Assembly: GCF_040807025.1 (NCBI RefSeq)
Contig: NC_090951.1
Coordinates: 4,836,001 to 4,900,000 of the forward strand
Length of the DNA: 64,000 nt
Direction of reading: 5' to 3'
Source of the DNA: Struthio camelus
Lineage: Eukaryota > Chordata > Aves > Struthioniformes > Struthionidae
Part shown: in pieces, positions 34,771 through 48,300 of the stretch
How the letters are laid out: the number at the start of each line of letters is the position of its first letter
How positions within the stretch are numbered: position 1 is the first letter of the stretch
Notes under the pieces: generated by a model
What the model was told of the DNA's origin: nothing
What the model saw: the letters and a program-made list of their open reading frames with translations, nothing else
The model's database searches: none
Translations under genes and position numbers: made by a program

Positions 34771-37700
34771 CCCCTTGGCTCTTCATTTTGTACTTCACTC
34801 TTGGAATCACTCTTATCTTTCTCTAGCATTAGCTTCAATAGCCTGGAAAGACAACACTTAAGTGCTTTGAGTGGTGTCATCTTCTTTCACTCAGCTCTGC
34901 AGCAATGACAAGCTCAGAAAGCATGAGTCCCTTTCCTGGGCAAAGCAAGTTTTTGCTTTTTAACAAGAACACTTGCCTCAGGGTAATAAGTTGCAGTTTC
35001 TTTCTTCCCAAATGATTTCATTAATTTCAAGCCACAGAGATTAACTTATAATTCCCTGAATTCTCTCTTTCCTTCTCAGAATCATTGAGAATAAGGAAAA
35101 AGCCGATGAAATCTCTTGCTGTCACATTCACGATACCAAAACCCCAAGCTGCTATAGCTATAAACTTTATTTGGCAACTTGGTATTGTCTCCTGGAAGAG
35201 ATGGGCTATGTTGGAAATATTGAGTATTTAAAAAAAAAAAGTCTTTGTCTTCAAAGGTGCTCTAAATTAGCAAAATCCCTCCTTCTCTTTTTTCTTTTCT
35301 CTCCATTTCCTAAATCTCATTCTTGAAACTACTCACAGGATTTTTCCAACAAAATCAGATCACAGCTTCAACTACAGTACGATGGAGATGAATAATTATC
35401 TAGGGAAAAAAAAGTTACACTTCTCCTATACATAGTGCTTCAACGTAGCAGACTAGTTTGCCTATAGATGAAATAAAATACTCAGACTAGTTACAAAGAC
35501 TTCCAATGCTCTTAGAGTACCATTTCAACATTAGTTTAGTCGGGCCAATCTTTAATCAAAAAAAAAAAAATCCGACTCTTAAGTTATCTCACTTATAACG
35601 AAGCCAAAATGTACTTTGAGAACTTTCTTGCTAAATTGCCAACAGTTATTTCCACAATCACAGTACTGAAAAGTACTGGCACAGATCAAATGAGGTTAGA
35701 TTCTTTGTATATGAATTCGGGGCTGAACTGATCTGCTCTCGGTATGTGCTTTCTACGACAGAAATCCTTAGAGAAGTTGAATAAGCGCAAAAGCTGCTTG
35801 CTGGCAAAAGGGATCACAGATCACTTTTACCTGTCAATCTTTCTTTCCCTAAAGGACCTTAAACACCTGCTGTCCTTATTGGTGATACTCTGCTTTAAAC
35901 ATAGGAACACTTCCTCACTTTCTTTCTCCCCTCCACTGATTTCTTTGGCATCTCTCACCTGTGAGCTAAGGACAAATATCATTAGACCATTTTGTAGCTA
36001 ACTAAGCAGAGAGACAGCAAAAGTCTGTCACACAATCTGGTTAGAAAGCTAAGAGAACCACACTTCCCACTTCTGCCCCTTCTCTTACCCCTGCACCACA
36101 CGCCATCTTCTCTGAGCTACCACATAGCTTTTGAAAACTTTTGCATACATCTGTCTAAGCCTTCTCAGTTTTTCCCCAGAATATTTCACTCCTGACATAC
36201 GCAGAATAGAAACCATGCGGCTGCACCTTGCTCAGAGTCTTCAGCTTCTGTTGTCTTGTGTAACATCACAAACATTGCTGATAGACCCAACATAAATGCT
36301 TTCAAACATCAGCTGCCACTCCATTTTAGAAACCACTAAATCAAATGGAAGAAAAAATCCACCTTGCTACATTTTTGCCACCCTTTCCATGTTATCACCC
36401 CCCCACCATGAGCTCAGAGAAGTAGCAAAATACTTCTACCTAAAGATAAACCTCCAAAAGTTCTGCTATAATCCCTTTTCTGTCATCATCCCTTTCCAAA
36501 AGCACCACTAGTTCTAGTTACTTCAAGCTGTACTGCTGCTCAGTTTTGACGTGCTGGAAATATCTGCCATTAAGATTTTTCAACCAGACAAAAATCTGCC
36601 TGTTCTTAATATGGACAAAAAAATCTTTGGCATTTCAGCCTGACCCATACATTGCATCTGTGGTCAGTATACAGGTAGACCCAAAGGTGTCTCTCTCTTC
36701 CAGAGAGAGGGACCATGTCCTTTCAACATGAATCCAGGGCATTTTTTCCTGCAGAGCATTAGCAGCTTTGAGTTATTCATATCATCTATCTACAGATAAT
36801 TAACTTCAAGTATATTATCAAATGTCTGAGCCTGACCCCAGGTCACTGGGTAAGCAAACCTTCAGACCCCCTGCCAGCAGCGATGGAGGTCCTTAGCAGA
36901 GCGGTGTGAAGAAGTGGACTTTGCGGAGAGGTGGAGCTGTGAACCGCTGTCTTTCAGTTAAGAGAGGATGAGGCTTGTCAAAGCCTTCTCCTCTGCCCAT
37001 TCACCCTTTCCTACTTATAACAGAGCCTCACAACAGCAGTGCCCAGAGCAAAATCAATGTCTTACAGAGACCATTGGATCCTCACATGAAAGGGGCAAGA
37101 CCAAGACAACACATCACTTACCTTGTAGCCTCGGCCTCTAAAAATATCTATCTTACCTCATTTGACAGGTATCACAAATTCAAATGAAGTTACCCTGGGG
37201 TTCCAGCAGAGTACTTTTAACTATGTAAATGACTGGTTATAACTGCTGGATATATATGACTGCATAAATGACCCTGATTTTTCAGAGAAACTCCTCTTTT
37301 TCAGGTGTAATAAACCATGTATTTCAGAGAAGCACTTTAAGCATCTAAATATCACACTGTGCCTACAAATTACTTAGACATTAATACTGTAATTTTTTAG
37401 TGCAATTAAGTAGGCAAGACTGTGTACAAGAAGGCACAAAATAATTAAGACATCAAACAGGAGCCTAGGGCAGCATTTTAAAAAATTTTCTCTAATATCT
37501 AAATTTGGCAAGTGGAAGGAAAAGGTGCTTAAGGAGAACACATGTAGACAACCAGCACATAAGCCTCACAGTGCATCATACAATCTAGTTTCACTTATTG
37601 CTAAGCATTTTTGAATGGTCTGATTCTAGAGTTATCAAAATTGGCTATTGCAAGTAGTTGATGCTGCTTGGCTTTTCAAAGCCTCATCAAGATTTTAAAA

Positions 37701-40700
37701 ATACAGATGGCTGTTCTACAATAAAAAAGAATCTACCTGCAGTGATGCATTTACATCAGAATAATCAGGCTGTAAGAAGAAAAAAGCCATATATTCAATA
37801 TGGAAAGTTACAGTCACGAGCTCTGGTGCCAACTACCAGTATAAACAGGTGCTCTGCTGAAAATGTGAAGCCTCATTAATGCATCATTTAATAAAATGCA
37901 CCATTTTCTTATCTTCCAGGTCTCTTTACATCTTGCATAAAGATTTGCTTTTCTAAGTCACTCATCTCAACCCAATGATGCGATGGATCTCAAATCTTAG
38001 AAATGGTTTTGACTACAGCAGCTGACAACATAAAATGCCATACAAAAGAAATACTAAAACCTTTATGTATGTGATTAAGGCTACTCAGAACGCTCCATCT
38101 ACAGCCCTGAAAATAAAGCTCCTCGCTGCTTGAAAACGTTGCTCCAGCAGCATTTTAGCTCAAAAAACATTGTAGGAAAAACAAGGGACAAAAAGCCCTC
38201 AACAATCCCCCTTGCAGAAAACCCATTAAACACAACAGATTTCACAATGTCAAATCAGTAGCTTACAGCTTTTTTTGCAGGCTCGGTATTTGTAGTGGGG
38301 AAGCTGTCCAAGCCAAAGAGTATGGTATGAAGGGACAGAAAAATCTTGCAGAATAAACATAGGAGGAATCCTGGAGCCAAAAAAAAAAAAAAAAAAAAAC
38401 CAGGTAGTAGAGTAGAGAGAAAACCACTGCTTGGAAAGTCATTTCTCTGCAGCCAGCAGAAAAATCCCTTCAGAACTAGAAAGCTGACAAAGAACCATCT
38501 TCCTGCTCAAGAGGAGGCAGACAATTTGGTCTCCCACTGCTTACGGGCATGGGACAGACCTTCACCCTCCAGATCTGGGGAGGGAAAAGACAAAGGCTCT
38601 GACTGAGGCTCTGATTCTGGGAGACCCAGAAAGAGTGAATTGCAGCCTTCGACTGTCAGTTTTTTCTTCACCTCCACAGGTTGAACTAAGCTTCTGAATG
38701 GCTTCAGTCTTTTAAGCTGACAAATCCAGAAGCCTTGTACAGCTCAAAATCTCTCGGTTTTGAGAAGAAACTATCCCCAAGAATTTCAGATCTTCCAACA
38801 GGAATTTTCCCAAGAAACCTTTGCCTATTTTTGAAAAGTTGTAATTTCCACAAAATCTTTGTATCAAGATGATCAATAACTTTCTGTAAACACATTTTGA
38901 TTTCACAAGGCTTAGACTTAATTGGCTAGTAAAAAATGCAAACTTCAATATTGCTGTTCAGGTGCAGGTGTCTCTTGCTTTGTTATTCTACTTTCCCCTT
39001 GGCAAGCTAGGGCTTCTTTACGGGACTATAATATCTGTTAAGAGAGTATAGTCATGCAATCCCCATGAAGTATCAAGTCTTCCTCCGATTCTCACGGTAG
39101 TTCGTGAGATGCAGCCCAGTCCGGCTGCAAAATCCCCATAAGGGAACATAAGCAATGTCAGCCTGAAGCATCAATTCTTTGGGGTTATGTAGTTTCAAAT
39201 ATTCAACTTTAAGTTAAATGATACATTTGAATCATTTTATGTTCAGCAAATCAAATGAGATGTTGTGACTCATAACATCCAAATACTTCATGCTGATGAG
39301 AAAAAGAAGTGTCAAAACAAAGCCTTCCGCAAATCAACAAAATTCTTTTCCTAATTCAGAGTATAAACAAACATGGAAATACTTGAACTTCCCACAGGGC
39401 AGCAATCAGGCAAATCAGTTTGCTCAGATCTGCTTAGAGTACAGGTCTCCACGCAGGCCTGACACTGGAGTTGGAGCTCCAGAAGTTCTGTCAACATGCC
39501 TCTTTCCCCACCAATATCAGAAGTAAAATTCCCCTGACGGCATGGAAAATAATTATACTAGGGATATTTTCATATTCAAAGACAGAAAAAATAACCAATA
39601 TGAGCAAACTTAAGCATTGCAGAGATAATCTCACATTTGAATATATTAGAGGTTGCCTTTTTTGGTAAGTTAGTGTAGAAAATAATCTGTAGAAAAATAG
39701 GGGTGGCACTTACTGTTGCATTTAAATAATAAAGTCTATCTTGTTATCAACATCAAGTAATTCTATCTTCGTAAGAATGCATAAACCTAGGTTACCTCTG
39801 CATCCTCATGAGGACTCTGATGTCTGATTATGTGGTTGCATTTACATTGCAGCCTTTTCCACTCGGCTTTCTACACCCTGCCCAGCTGCCTATTTTCACA
39901 GGAGTTGTTGACACACAATATCCTTGATGCCCCTATACATCCGTGAAGTTTGGTTGAAATTAGCTAGCAAGATCAAAAGTTAAAAGGAAGAAAGCAGAGA
40001 CAGTGCTCTCATAAATCTTGTGTTTTTAGCAAACCAAAGTAAAAGACATAACATGAAAAATTAAAAATAGAGTATTTCACTTGTTGATGAAAACAACTGT
40101 GACTGATGATAACATGCATTTTAAAAAGTGCCTTTCAGCCCATTTCCTTGACAGGGTGGATTTCCATTGCTAAACGTTGTAATGGTAAGCTGGAGTGTCC
40201 CAATAACCTCTTAGAGAGCAGCTTCTGATTTAATGAGCTAAGAAACTTTCATTGAAACGAGGATAAATAGATGGATCAAGATGAGGAAATCTTTTGTTTA
40301 AACAGAGATCACAATCACCTACCAGCTATACAGCAGAAACATTCAGGCACTCATTACAGCTGTGCATATATTTGTTTGAAGTTATGTTTTACATTGCACC
40401 GCTCCCTCTAGGACACAAGAATTTTCTCTCTATTAACCCCTTGTGTGCTGCACGCTTGCACGCAAGCGCAGACTCATGTTTTAGACTAATTTCTGTAATA
40501 AAAATTCCAAAGCTTCTAGAGGCAAACATAGCACATTAACTCAAACCCAAACATCTCATTGAGGAGTCCATTAAGTAATACTTAATTATCTGGTTCCCCT
40601 CCCCTTAAAAAAAAAAAAAAAAGACTTATTTTTATCAGTTGCAAGGTCTTAGAATGAGATCCAAAGTCCTATTGCATTACTACATTTTTTCCAGCCTTAA

Positions 40701-42523
40701 TAGCCCAAATCCACCCCCGATTAATAAAATCCACAGTAACACCAGTACTGTTGCATAACTGTCAGACTACCTAAAGTTTGTCAGATTTTGTACAGCATGC
40801 TTATGCTTCTTTATCTTGAAGTATATCCTTCTTTTTTAGGCTTACATCCCAAAGTAAAAATAAAAGAGTGTTCTTACAAACTCACTTTTCTCTCCTACTA
40901 GATCAGGTGTCCTTAAAATGTTAGCAACTATAGCAGCTAAAAATAGCTTGAGGCAGCTTTCCTGCGCGTTTTGTTCCTTTCCCCCCGCTCCCCTTTCTCT
41001 AAAGGATTATGTTTGGGGTGATCTCCATGGCCTCAGAATAAGCCAGGAAGTTCTACACTGCAGTTACCAGCCTGTTCTTGATCCAGGGCACAGTAAGCAA
41101 AGTCCTACAGAATTTTCATTTACTTTCCTCATTCCCTTAAAGGGGGCAAAAAGGGTGGCATCTTTAATGTAATTAAAGCCATTTCATAGACACACTGGTG
41201 ATATATCAGCTGTATTATGTAGTTTAACATCTAGGAGACTCGGTCAGGATCAAGCCACATCATGTCAACAAAACCTCAGGAGGAAATCCTTAGCCCCAAG
41301 GAGACCACATCAGAGGAAAAACAAGCGTGTGTCTGCTCATGTGTGCATGGAGGGGAGGGATAGGTTAGGGAAAGCTGTAACATGCTGGAAGGAATTAAAA
41401 ACAACATGATGCAAGAGTTTTGAAGTCCTTACAACTATTTCTGGGAAACTCTTTAGTTAAACAATCCATGAACGGTTGCATCTATATTCCACCTTGCAAG
41501 AGTTGCTTCAGTCCTAATGTGTTGGCAATGCTTGGTGCCAATGCCAGTTCGGCAGGGTCTTTCTGTCAGGTGGCTCCTGACTGAAAAGGAAAAGAGGGGC
41601 AGCTGCGTGGTATGCAGGACCCAACATTTTAGATGCAGTAGCAATTCTATTTCAACATGAACCATGTTTTTCAAATAGAAAAATAAGATGTTTCCTTAAA
41701 AACAAGATTTTGAAAAGCAGGCAGCTGACACTTAATGCTTAGTTTCAGGATGTGCCATTTCTTAGCAAATATTAGAACAGAAAACTTTTTTACCTTTCAG
41801 CTGAACTATTTGGGGGTGGGGAAAAAAGGCAACAAAGTGTCCTTAGCATTGACAAAAGCTTCAAGCAGCTGCTGCACGAGCAGAGACACAGACTTCAGCA
41901 CGGAGATGAGACCCACAGCCAGAAGACGACTTCTTACGATGCAGCCTTTGATAGTGACCATTAACAGCAAATAAAATCAACATGACAGGAAAGGTTAATA
42001 TTCTTCCCACTAGCATTTTCCTAAACATTTATTCCATTGTTAAAAATTCTTAAGTCACATTGAATGCTATTTTTACTTTAAATATAATCAGGAAGAATGA
42101 GAAACTAATAATCTCAGACTACAATTATGAAAAAAGTATGCAACAATTTAGGTACTTCATTTGGAGTACACTCTAGGTTAATTACGTGATTTTTCTAATG
42201 AAGATATTTCCATGAATACTTAGGATTGTTGCATTCATCTCATTTGGTAATGAATAGATTGATACGCAGATGATTTCAGTATTTCATTAAAATAGCTGCA
42301 GAATAAATGCTGAAATTCATTCAGGTGAATTGAGAATGCTACTTCCAATTACACTGCTTCTCCAGTTTAATTAATAAGTTGTATTGTTATAATTAATCAT
42401 AGTCAGATGGTTACAAGAAGTGAGATTTTATGATCTGAATATTTTTAAATGTGCAGTGATATATCTACATCATTCAAGTAAACATGCAGTAAATCAAGCA
42501 ATATATGATAAATATAATTCTGT

Positions 42524-42548
42524 AAAAAAAAAAAAAAGGGGGGGGGGG
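42524..42548 (+). repeat. A14-G11 homopolymer junction
   Basis: Fourteen A followed directly by eleven G. The G run could stack, and the junction is prone to slippage and to assembly error. Confidence 0.95.
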
Positions 42549-42884
42549 ATTAAACAGCCATGAAAGTACTGTGAAACTCTGTGCTGAGCTATATACTGAC
42601 CCGCTTTTTAGAACAGCTGTATCTAGATGCTCACCTTAAGTGTCATTCACTGCAACAGGGAGCTGTGGGTAAAGCAAGCAGGACTGGGGACCCAGGCTCA
42701 GCCTCTGCCCAGAGAGGCAGGACATTTTGGAGCACAGAGAACTGAATGCAAAGTCTGAAGGACCAACAGGTAGAATAATTGAATGGCATTTGTGTTGGAC
42801 TGCTGAGTTTGCCAAGCAGGTACAGCAAAGTATTCTTAGGAGCTTTACATGAGGGGGAAGAGAAAGAAGAAAAAGGAATTTTAC

Positions 42885-43007
42885 CTGTTCTTTAGATAGA
42901 TTTTTTTTTTTTTCTTCCCTCCTTTTTTTGCAGTAGGCAACAGTCTCACTTAGACCACGCTTGGCCAGGTCAGTGGGAATTATCCTCTCTTTCACAGTCA
43001 TTTCTCT
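42885..43007 (-). CDS. Gene M exon with internal ATG
   Basis: Minus strand, 123 bases. A good acceptor (TTGCTGTTTTTTTCAG|) and donor (CAG|GTAAAATTCC) enclose 41 codons in phase 0: REMTVKERIIPTDLAKRG, LSETVAYCKKRREEKKK, NLSKEQ. It is charged and helical toward the end. Read directly into the exon at 24299 it gives a continuous frame. The third codon is ATG (GAGAAATGA), which could start a shorter protein. The Lys-Lys-Lys stretch is encoded by a run of 13 A, a possible frameshift hotspot. No family recognised. Confidence 0.65.
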
Positions 43008-43119
43008 CTGAAAAAAACAGCAAGAGACCCAGAAGTTCAGAAGACTAGATCAGATAGAAACATTACATCTGATGCGATTAAAAGCGCATCTCCATAAATA
43101 CAAGAGAGTAAAGAGCAGC

Positions 43120-43520
43120 AGCAGGCAGAGGACCGCCAGATCTAACCAGAGCAAGGGGACCCCCCTGCCCCTGCTCCTCCCGGGCTCCCCGAGGACAGCG
43201 GCCTCACAGCCCGTGTGTGACACCCACCAGATGAGTCAATGGGAGAGGATCTCACCCGACCCCCTTGCAGACTGAAGGAGGGGGTCACTGCCTACAGGAG
43301 TGGGAGCTATATAAGTATATATTTTCCTTTAACAAGCTTTCCCCCTGATCAGTGGTGGTGTTTGTGCGAGTGCTGTTTTCCGCTTGCGTTGATGCACGGT
43401 GGCCAGCGGTGCATAGACGGACCGTGCGCGTACGTGGGCCTCGGCACACGCTCAGCCTGGCTGGACCTGGGGATGCAGAGCTGCAGCAGTCCTGCCTCTG
43501 CCGGGTTACTGCATTCAGCA
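43120..43520. other. GC- and CpG-richer segment next to gene M exon
   Basis: GC and CpG content are clearly above the surround (for example CCGTGCGCGTACGTGGGCC near 43421). Long open frames on both strands here follow from composition. It lies about 110-510 bases upstream (in gene M orientation) of the exon carrying an internal ATG, so it could be an alternative promoter. No core promoter motif is clear. Confidence 0.35.
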
Positions 43521-45304
43521 GCTCCCAATACCAGCGACTTCAACTGGCCCTGCCCCAAAACGACCTAATTGGATCTAGGGGGGCAGTCAACTTGTATAGG
43601 CAGCACTTGCTAAAGGAAAGCAAGAATCCCTGCCAAAGGGTCCAAATTTGCTTCATTTCCTTCATGCACGTGAAAAGCAGGGAAACTGAAATCTCTTTCC
43701 AGCTTCTGCTCAAAGTCCCAGCTAGAAAACCCTTCACAGCCTGCCACTGCTGAGCACCGCTGCAAGCCCTGCCTCTGCCCTTGCCTTGCTTAAAGCCAGC
43801 TCTTCGCCCTGTTTCTTACCTGCTCGATTTCTCCTCTCCCTTTGTTTTTATTTATAGCCTAGCTGTGAGCGTAGTGAGCACATTTTGGAACGCAGTTTAC
43901 ACTGATAGATGTTACTTTCCTTCAGCTGGAGCACTAACAGTACCACTGCCCCTCTCATTTGAGGGCTCCTTTGTAACTGCAAACAAGTGACTTGTTAGCC
44001 AGGTGTTGTCTCAACATGCTATTTATTCTGGATTTCTTTTAGAAAAGGAAAGGTGATTCAAATAACTGAAGCAGAAGTTACCATCCAATAAAGACTGTTG
44101 TTTGACGGTCTATACCAAATTAATTTTAATACTGCAGTGATTTATTATTTGGATGCCTTTGTCCTGTATGGGATCATATTATTCCTACTGACAATCTGAT
44201 GATGAAAAACAGTGTTTGGTTTTTTTTTAAATCAAACCACCCTTAGCAACTTTTCATTTTTGTCAGAAATGATTTTTTCTTTTAATAGTCTTAATTTTTG
44301 TATAAAAACCTGACTGCTGAAAAAGAAAAATGAAGGTGGCAGCTACAGAAGATGTTCCGCTTTTAGTCATAAAAATAGTTACATGGGATGGGGAGGGAAG
44401 GAAGGGATTATTTCCTCTCTTTCTCCTCTTAAATTTTGCACAAAAGAATTGACATTTTTCTTACAAGCCTGGCTGGATATCAATGCTTTCTTACCTTTGC
44501 TCAACAGGTTAAGATTTTTGGCCAATGTATCATGGCTCCTGACAGTGCTTTGCCAGCCATTATATAATCTTCTCCTTAAGCTCTCTGCAGAACTGCTGCC
44601 TAGCTAACCAGGGCACAAAATGGGATTTTTAGTCTCTCAATCCTCATAATTCCCTTTGATCTTTTCTGGAGTCCTCCCATCAGCCAAGTGAGAAGTGAAC
44701 CAGCTGAAGTCAGGCTTTGCTGCATGGCCAGTCCAATCCTGCGTTGCTTCTGCAGCCTTTTCCAAGCAAATGCTTGCTTTCACATAAACCTCTGCTATTT
44801 GCTAACTATGTCCCCATTATCAACCTTGCTACTTGAACACACCTAACAGATATCTGGTTTGGTATTTTATACACAATCATGCTGAAGATAAAAATGTTTT
44901 AGATGGATTTTAATATATTCCAAGGATTTAGCTGTAAGACAACTCCTTCACTGAAGTAGGCCTGCCAGGCTCTCTAGATTTAGATGCTCATTCACAGGGA
45001 ATTCTAGATGAAGCATTAAGTAAGGTGAGGGGGCAGCAGAACATATTATACTTCAATAAGACCTCAGTTTCAAAAAAAAAAAAAAAGTCATGAAAATACA
45101 ATTCAGGAACAATAAATGACACTGCTCAGATGTGAGCTCCTTAACACAGCTGAGGACCAAACTCTGCAGAACATACACCAAAGTCAGTCTTACCTAGGCA
45201 AGAAAACCATCAGTCCAGGTCAACGAACAGAGATATTTTAAGTGCTGCAACCTACTCATTTAAGAAAGACAAAGTATAGACAGTTTGGCAACAATACAAC
45301 TCAC
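43521..45304 (-). other. Gene M intron
   Basis: No exon or recognisable repeat. Contains poly(A) runs near 45070. Confidence 0.4.
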
Positions 45305-45379
45305 CTGAAACTTCTCACCCATAGCATGGGAACTCGACAGCACAAAGTTCGATGGTGTTGCCTCATTCAAGAAATATAG
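45305..45379 (-). CDS. Gene M exon
   Basis: Minus strand, 75 bases. The acceptor (CTGCCCTTAG|) and donor (CAG|GTGAGTTG, strong) enclose 25 codons in phase 0. The other two frames are closed. It reads LYFLNEATPSNFVLSSS then HAMGEKFQ. It joins in frame to the exon at 42885-43007. An internal AG (GAATGAG|GCA) could shorten it by six codons without changing phase. Confidence 0.55.
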
Positions 45380-48300
45380 CTAAGGGCAGTACAGTGAAAC
45401 CACCATTGACTAAGATGACTGGTCTTTAATAACCATTTCTCTACATTTTACACTAGGTATTGGTGACCCAAGATGTACAGTCAAGTTCCAGAAACATTCA
45501 ATCAAGTCCAGGAAGCATGAAACTACGGTCACACCAAAGGGATATAAACTGAGAATTTACTTTCCAGGGCAGTTCCTGCAGGTCATTTATGCTAGAAGGT
45601 GTTCCAAACCATTAATACAGTATATGAGGAGACCTACATTTCTGGGAAGCTCCATTATAAAAAATAATAATAAAAAATGATAGTTTTGTGATGACTCTCC
45701 ACTTTAATTGGTTGATGTAGAAAAGGATGTGCAATCAAATCACATCACTGCACTATGATTTTTTAATTAAACAATAAATTAACAGTGTGGAGATCAATAC
45801 TCAATTCCATTTCAAAATGCCAGTTGGACCCAAATTCAGAAAAGGTCATACATTGTAGATTAGCTCTCCTGAACTAATTAGTAATACAACATGCAGTCTA
45901 GCCTCTTAATTTGGAGCACATTTTGAAAAATGCAAGTAATTAGTTAGTCTCCTTATTAGTAAATTAATACAAAGGTTATAGAAAGGCTAGAAATTTTACA
46001 CATCTTGGAAAAAAGTGAGCTGAAGGTCTGAGGGCTGCAAGATAGATGCCACAGTTAAAGGACAAATTCAAAGCTACCTGGGCAAAAGCAGGAGAGGGAT
46101 AAAGTGTTTGCATTCTTGTTCACATCTCCTTTGGTAGATCTTTCCAGCACAGAGATACAGAGGCCTGTTAAAGTTTCTTCTGTTCAGACATGAATAGCCA
46201 AAATTAAGCTTAACAATTTAGGCCAAAGAAGGTAAATGGAAAAATGGCAGGACAGAAGCTGAATAAAGTCCATAAGTACCACTCATTGGCTCTCAATTGA
46301 TACCTAAAGTACTGTTCCGGCTACTTTAAAATGCAATTCTCTTAAATGCCGCAACAAAGGGCACTATATTTCACCACATAGATACAGCCACAAGAAAAAC
46401 ATCACCAATATCAGTTTTCCCACCTACTTGCATGATTCTGCCAAATCTGAAATCCAAACTAGAGATAATTTTATCTAGAGACACCAAAAGCAGCAAGGAA
46501 AACTTATAGCAAGTAAGGACTTTCTTGGGTGTCTTCTAACAACCAAAACTGTGTTGTACTGTGCCGTTCGTACCGGTTTTCCGATTGCTTTTCAACAGCC
46601 AAGACCTGAAATAGGCCAAGCGTTGCTAAGCCCTGCCAGGGTGCTCTTTGGGAGATTTGGATCAGCCTCAGCAACTGGGCAGATGCAGCAGTCTGGTACC
46701 CTTCCTTCTGCAGGGGAGCAATAACGAAGCGTCCCTCCCACGGCACTCTAGCCTCCACAGCGAGTCCACCTCTATTTAAACAGCCAGTTCAAAGTTACCT
46801 ATTTGCTCAGGATTTTGTAGAAAAGAACAGTACAGTAGATCACTACTTTAAAGGAGGCACGAGGGAGAGACAAACTGTTGGCTCAAGTACCCACGTTCCG
46901 ATTCCAGTTCTCTGGAAGAAAGGTAGGTTCCTGCATTAGGCATTTCAGAGCATGAGCTTAACTTCACAGTCCTGCTCTCTATATAACATATTAGGAGATT
47001 AATTTCTTTAAGCTTCTAATATATATGGCTAAAATTAGACAGTACTAATCTCTCTGCTTCCCCCTTCCTCTGAACTTCTCTCCCTGTTAAGGTCTCATAT
47101 TATTTAGCCCTCACGGATTACAGACAAGGCAGAGGGTCCCATCCTTGTAAAAAGCTCCCTAGCATGACTGACAGAAAAAGAGATGCCTAATTATTTTAAG
47201 CTGCCATACTTATGGGACTACACTTCAGGATGTGAGCTGACTCCTGAAGCTCAAGCTCACCTGAAGGACTTCAGTTTACTCACATTAAGAACCTATCTCA
47301 GAAGTGCTGAACTTAAGGTATCTCAAGTAACAAAGCAAATCTAAGTTATTGATCAAGATATTATATTCTTCAGTAAGGCTTAATAAGAGTAATAAATGGA
47401 AACGGACACCCTGTAGAGGATTTTTCATGTTCCAGCAAGCTAAAAACACATCTGACAGCTCTTAAGTATCATTCTCTTAAAATGAGCATGAGCCTGCAAT
47501 TGTCAAGAAACAGTCTCTGCAGATAATTAGAGAAGCACATATCAAGCTGGAGTCATACTTCAATATGGGAATGACTAGCTTAGCAATAACTAAATCATTA
47601 CGTACACTGGTAGCTGCAGGTCCCAATTATAGCTAATATTCTGTAGTCTGTTAAGTATCTGATGCAGTGTTGAAAGAAAAGCACCAAGGAGGACGCTGAA
47701 ACCAATGAGCAAACAAAATGAAGCATGCATCTTTTACAAGAGAGCTTCCCTCCACCCCAGCTTTACAAGAGACACTGTCCTACAACAGACTAGAAGATTG
47801 ATTTCACACAGCAGCTGATACCTTTTTCCCCCCTCCAAAACCAAAGCGCTATTCAGCCAAGAAGTAGGTGCCAGTCTGTCTCACACCTTCAGCAGAATAA
47901 GTACTCTTGCTCTCTTTTGAATCCTTTAATGGCCCGAAAGGGCAACACAGCTCTCACGGGAGAGAACTAGAAGGGAAACACTTCGGAGGAGCACATACAC
48001 AAGAGAACACGGTGCACACACATATATATGTACCTATATACATATAGATTTTAAGGGTGAGATGTGTGCCTATAATTCCAGTATAATTGCAGTTTCTTCA
48101 TTTGTATGATATAACTAGGGCTTGAATGAAACCACATTTTCCAGGGGCCACCTTCCCACACTAGGTATAGGAAGCAGCTGCAACCCTTCTGATAAAGGGT
48201 GAGCATCTCAGAAAATAGCAAAAATCCTCAAGTCCAGAGCAGGTCCTAGCAAACTAACAGATGCTAAAATACGCAGCTACATAAAGACAACAGGCATCTG

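Larger units (their letters stand above)
24401..42884 (-). other. Long gene M intron (about 18.5 kb)
   Basis: Flanked by two well-supported exons. It holds a MIR relic (25145-25290), an older CR1 tail (30371-30592), an antisense MIR relic (34681-34770), a 13-base C run (28129-28141) and many poly(A)/poly(T) runs. I tested several minus-strand splice-bounded open segments (near 26.2, 28.4-28.9, 33.6 and 35.9 kb). None keeps the phase 0 link between the flanking exons. Confidence 0.45.

Noticed and set aside
37122..37142. Minus-strand donor GTAAGTG with a 16-base exon
   Set aside because: The length would shift the frame and no partner exon compensates.
42636..42884. Extension of the minus-strand frame past the 42885 donor
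   Set aside because: The frame stays open beyond the exon, but a good donor (CAG|GTAAAATTCC) ends the charged helical part at 42885. The residues after it look random.
43239..43753. Frames of over 100 codons on the + strand
   Set aside because: They follow from high GC in 43.1-43.5 kb, overlap each other in different frames and match no family.
46504..46758. 84-codon minus-strand frame
   Set aside because: Partly splice-like (CTATTTCAG|), but no donor continues it in a phase that reaches the 45305 exon.
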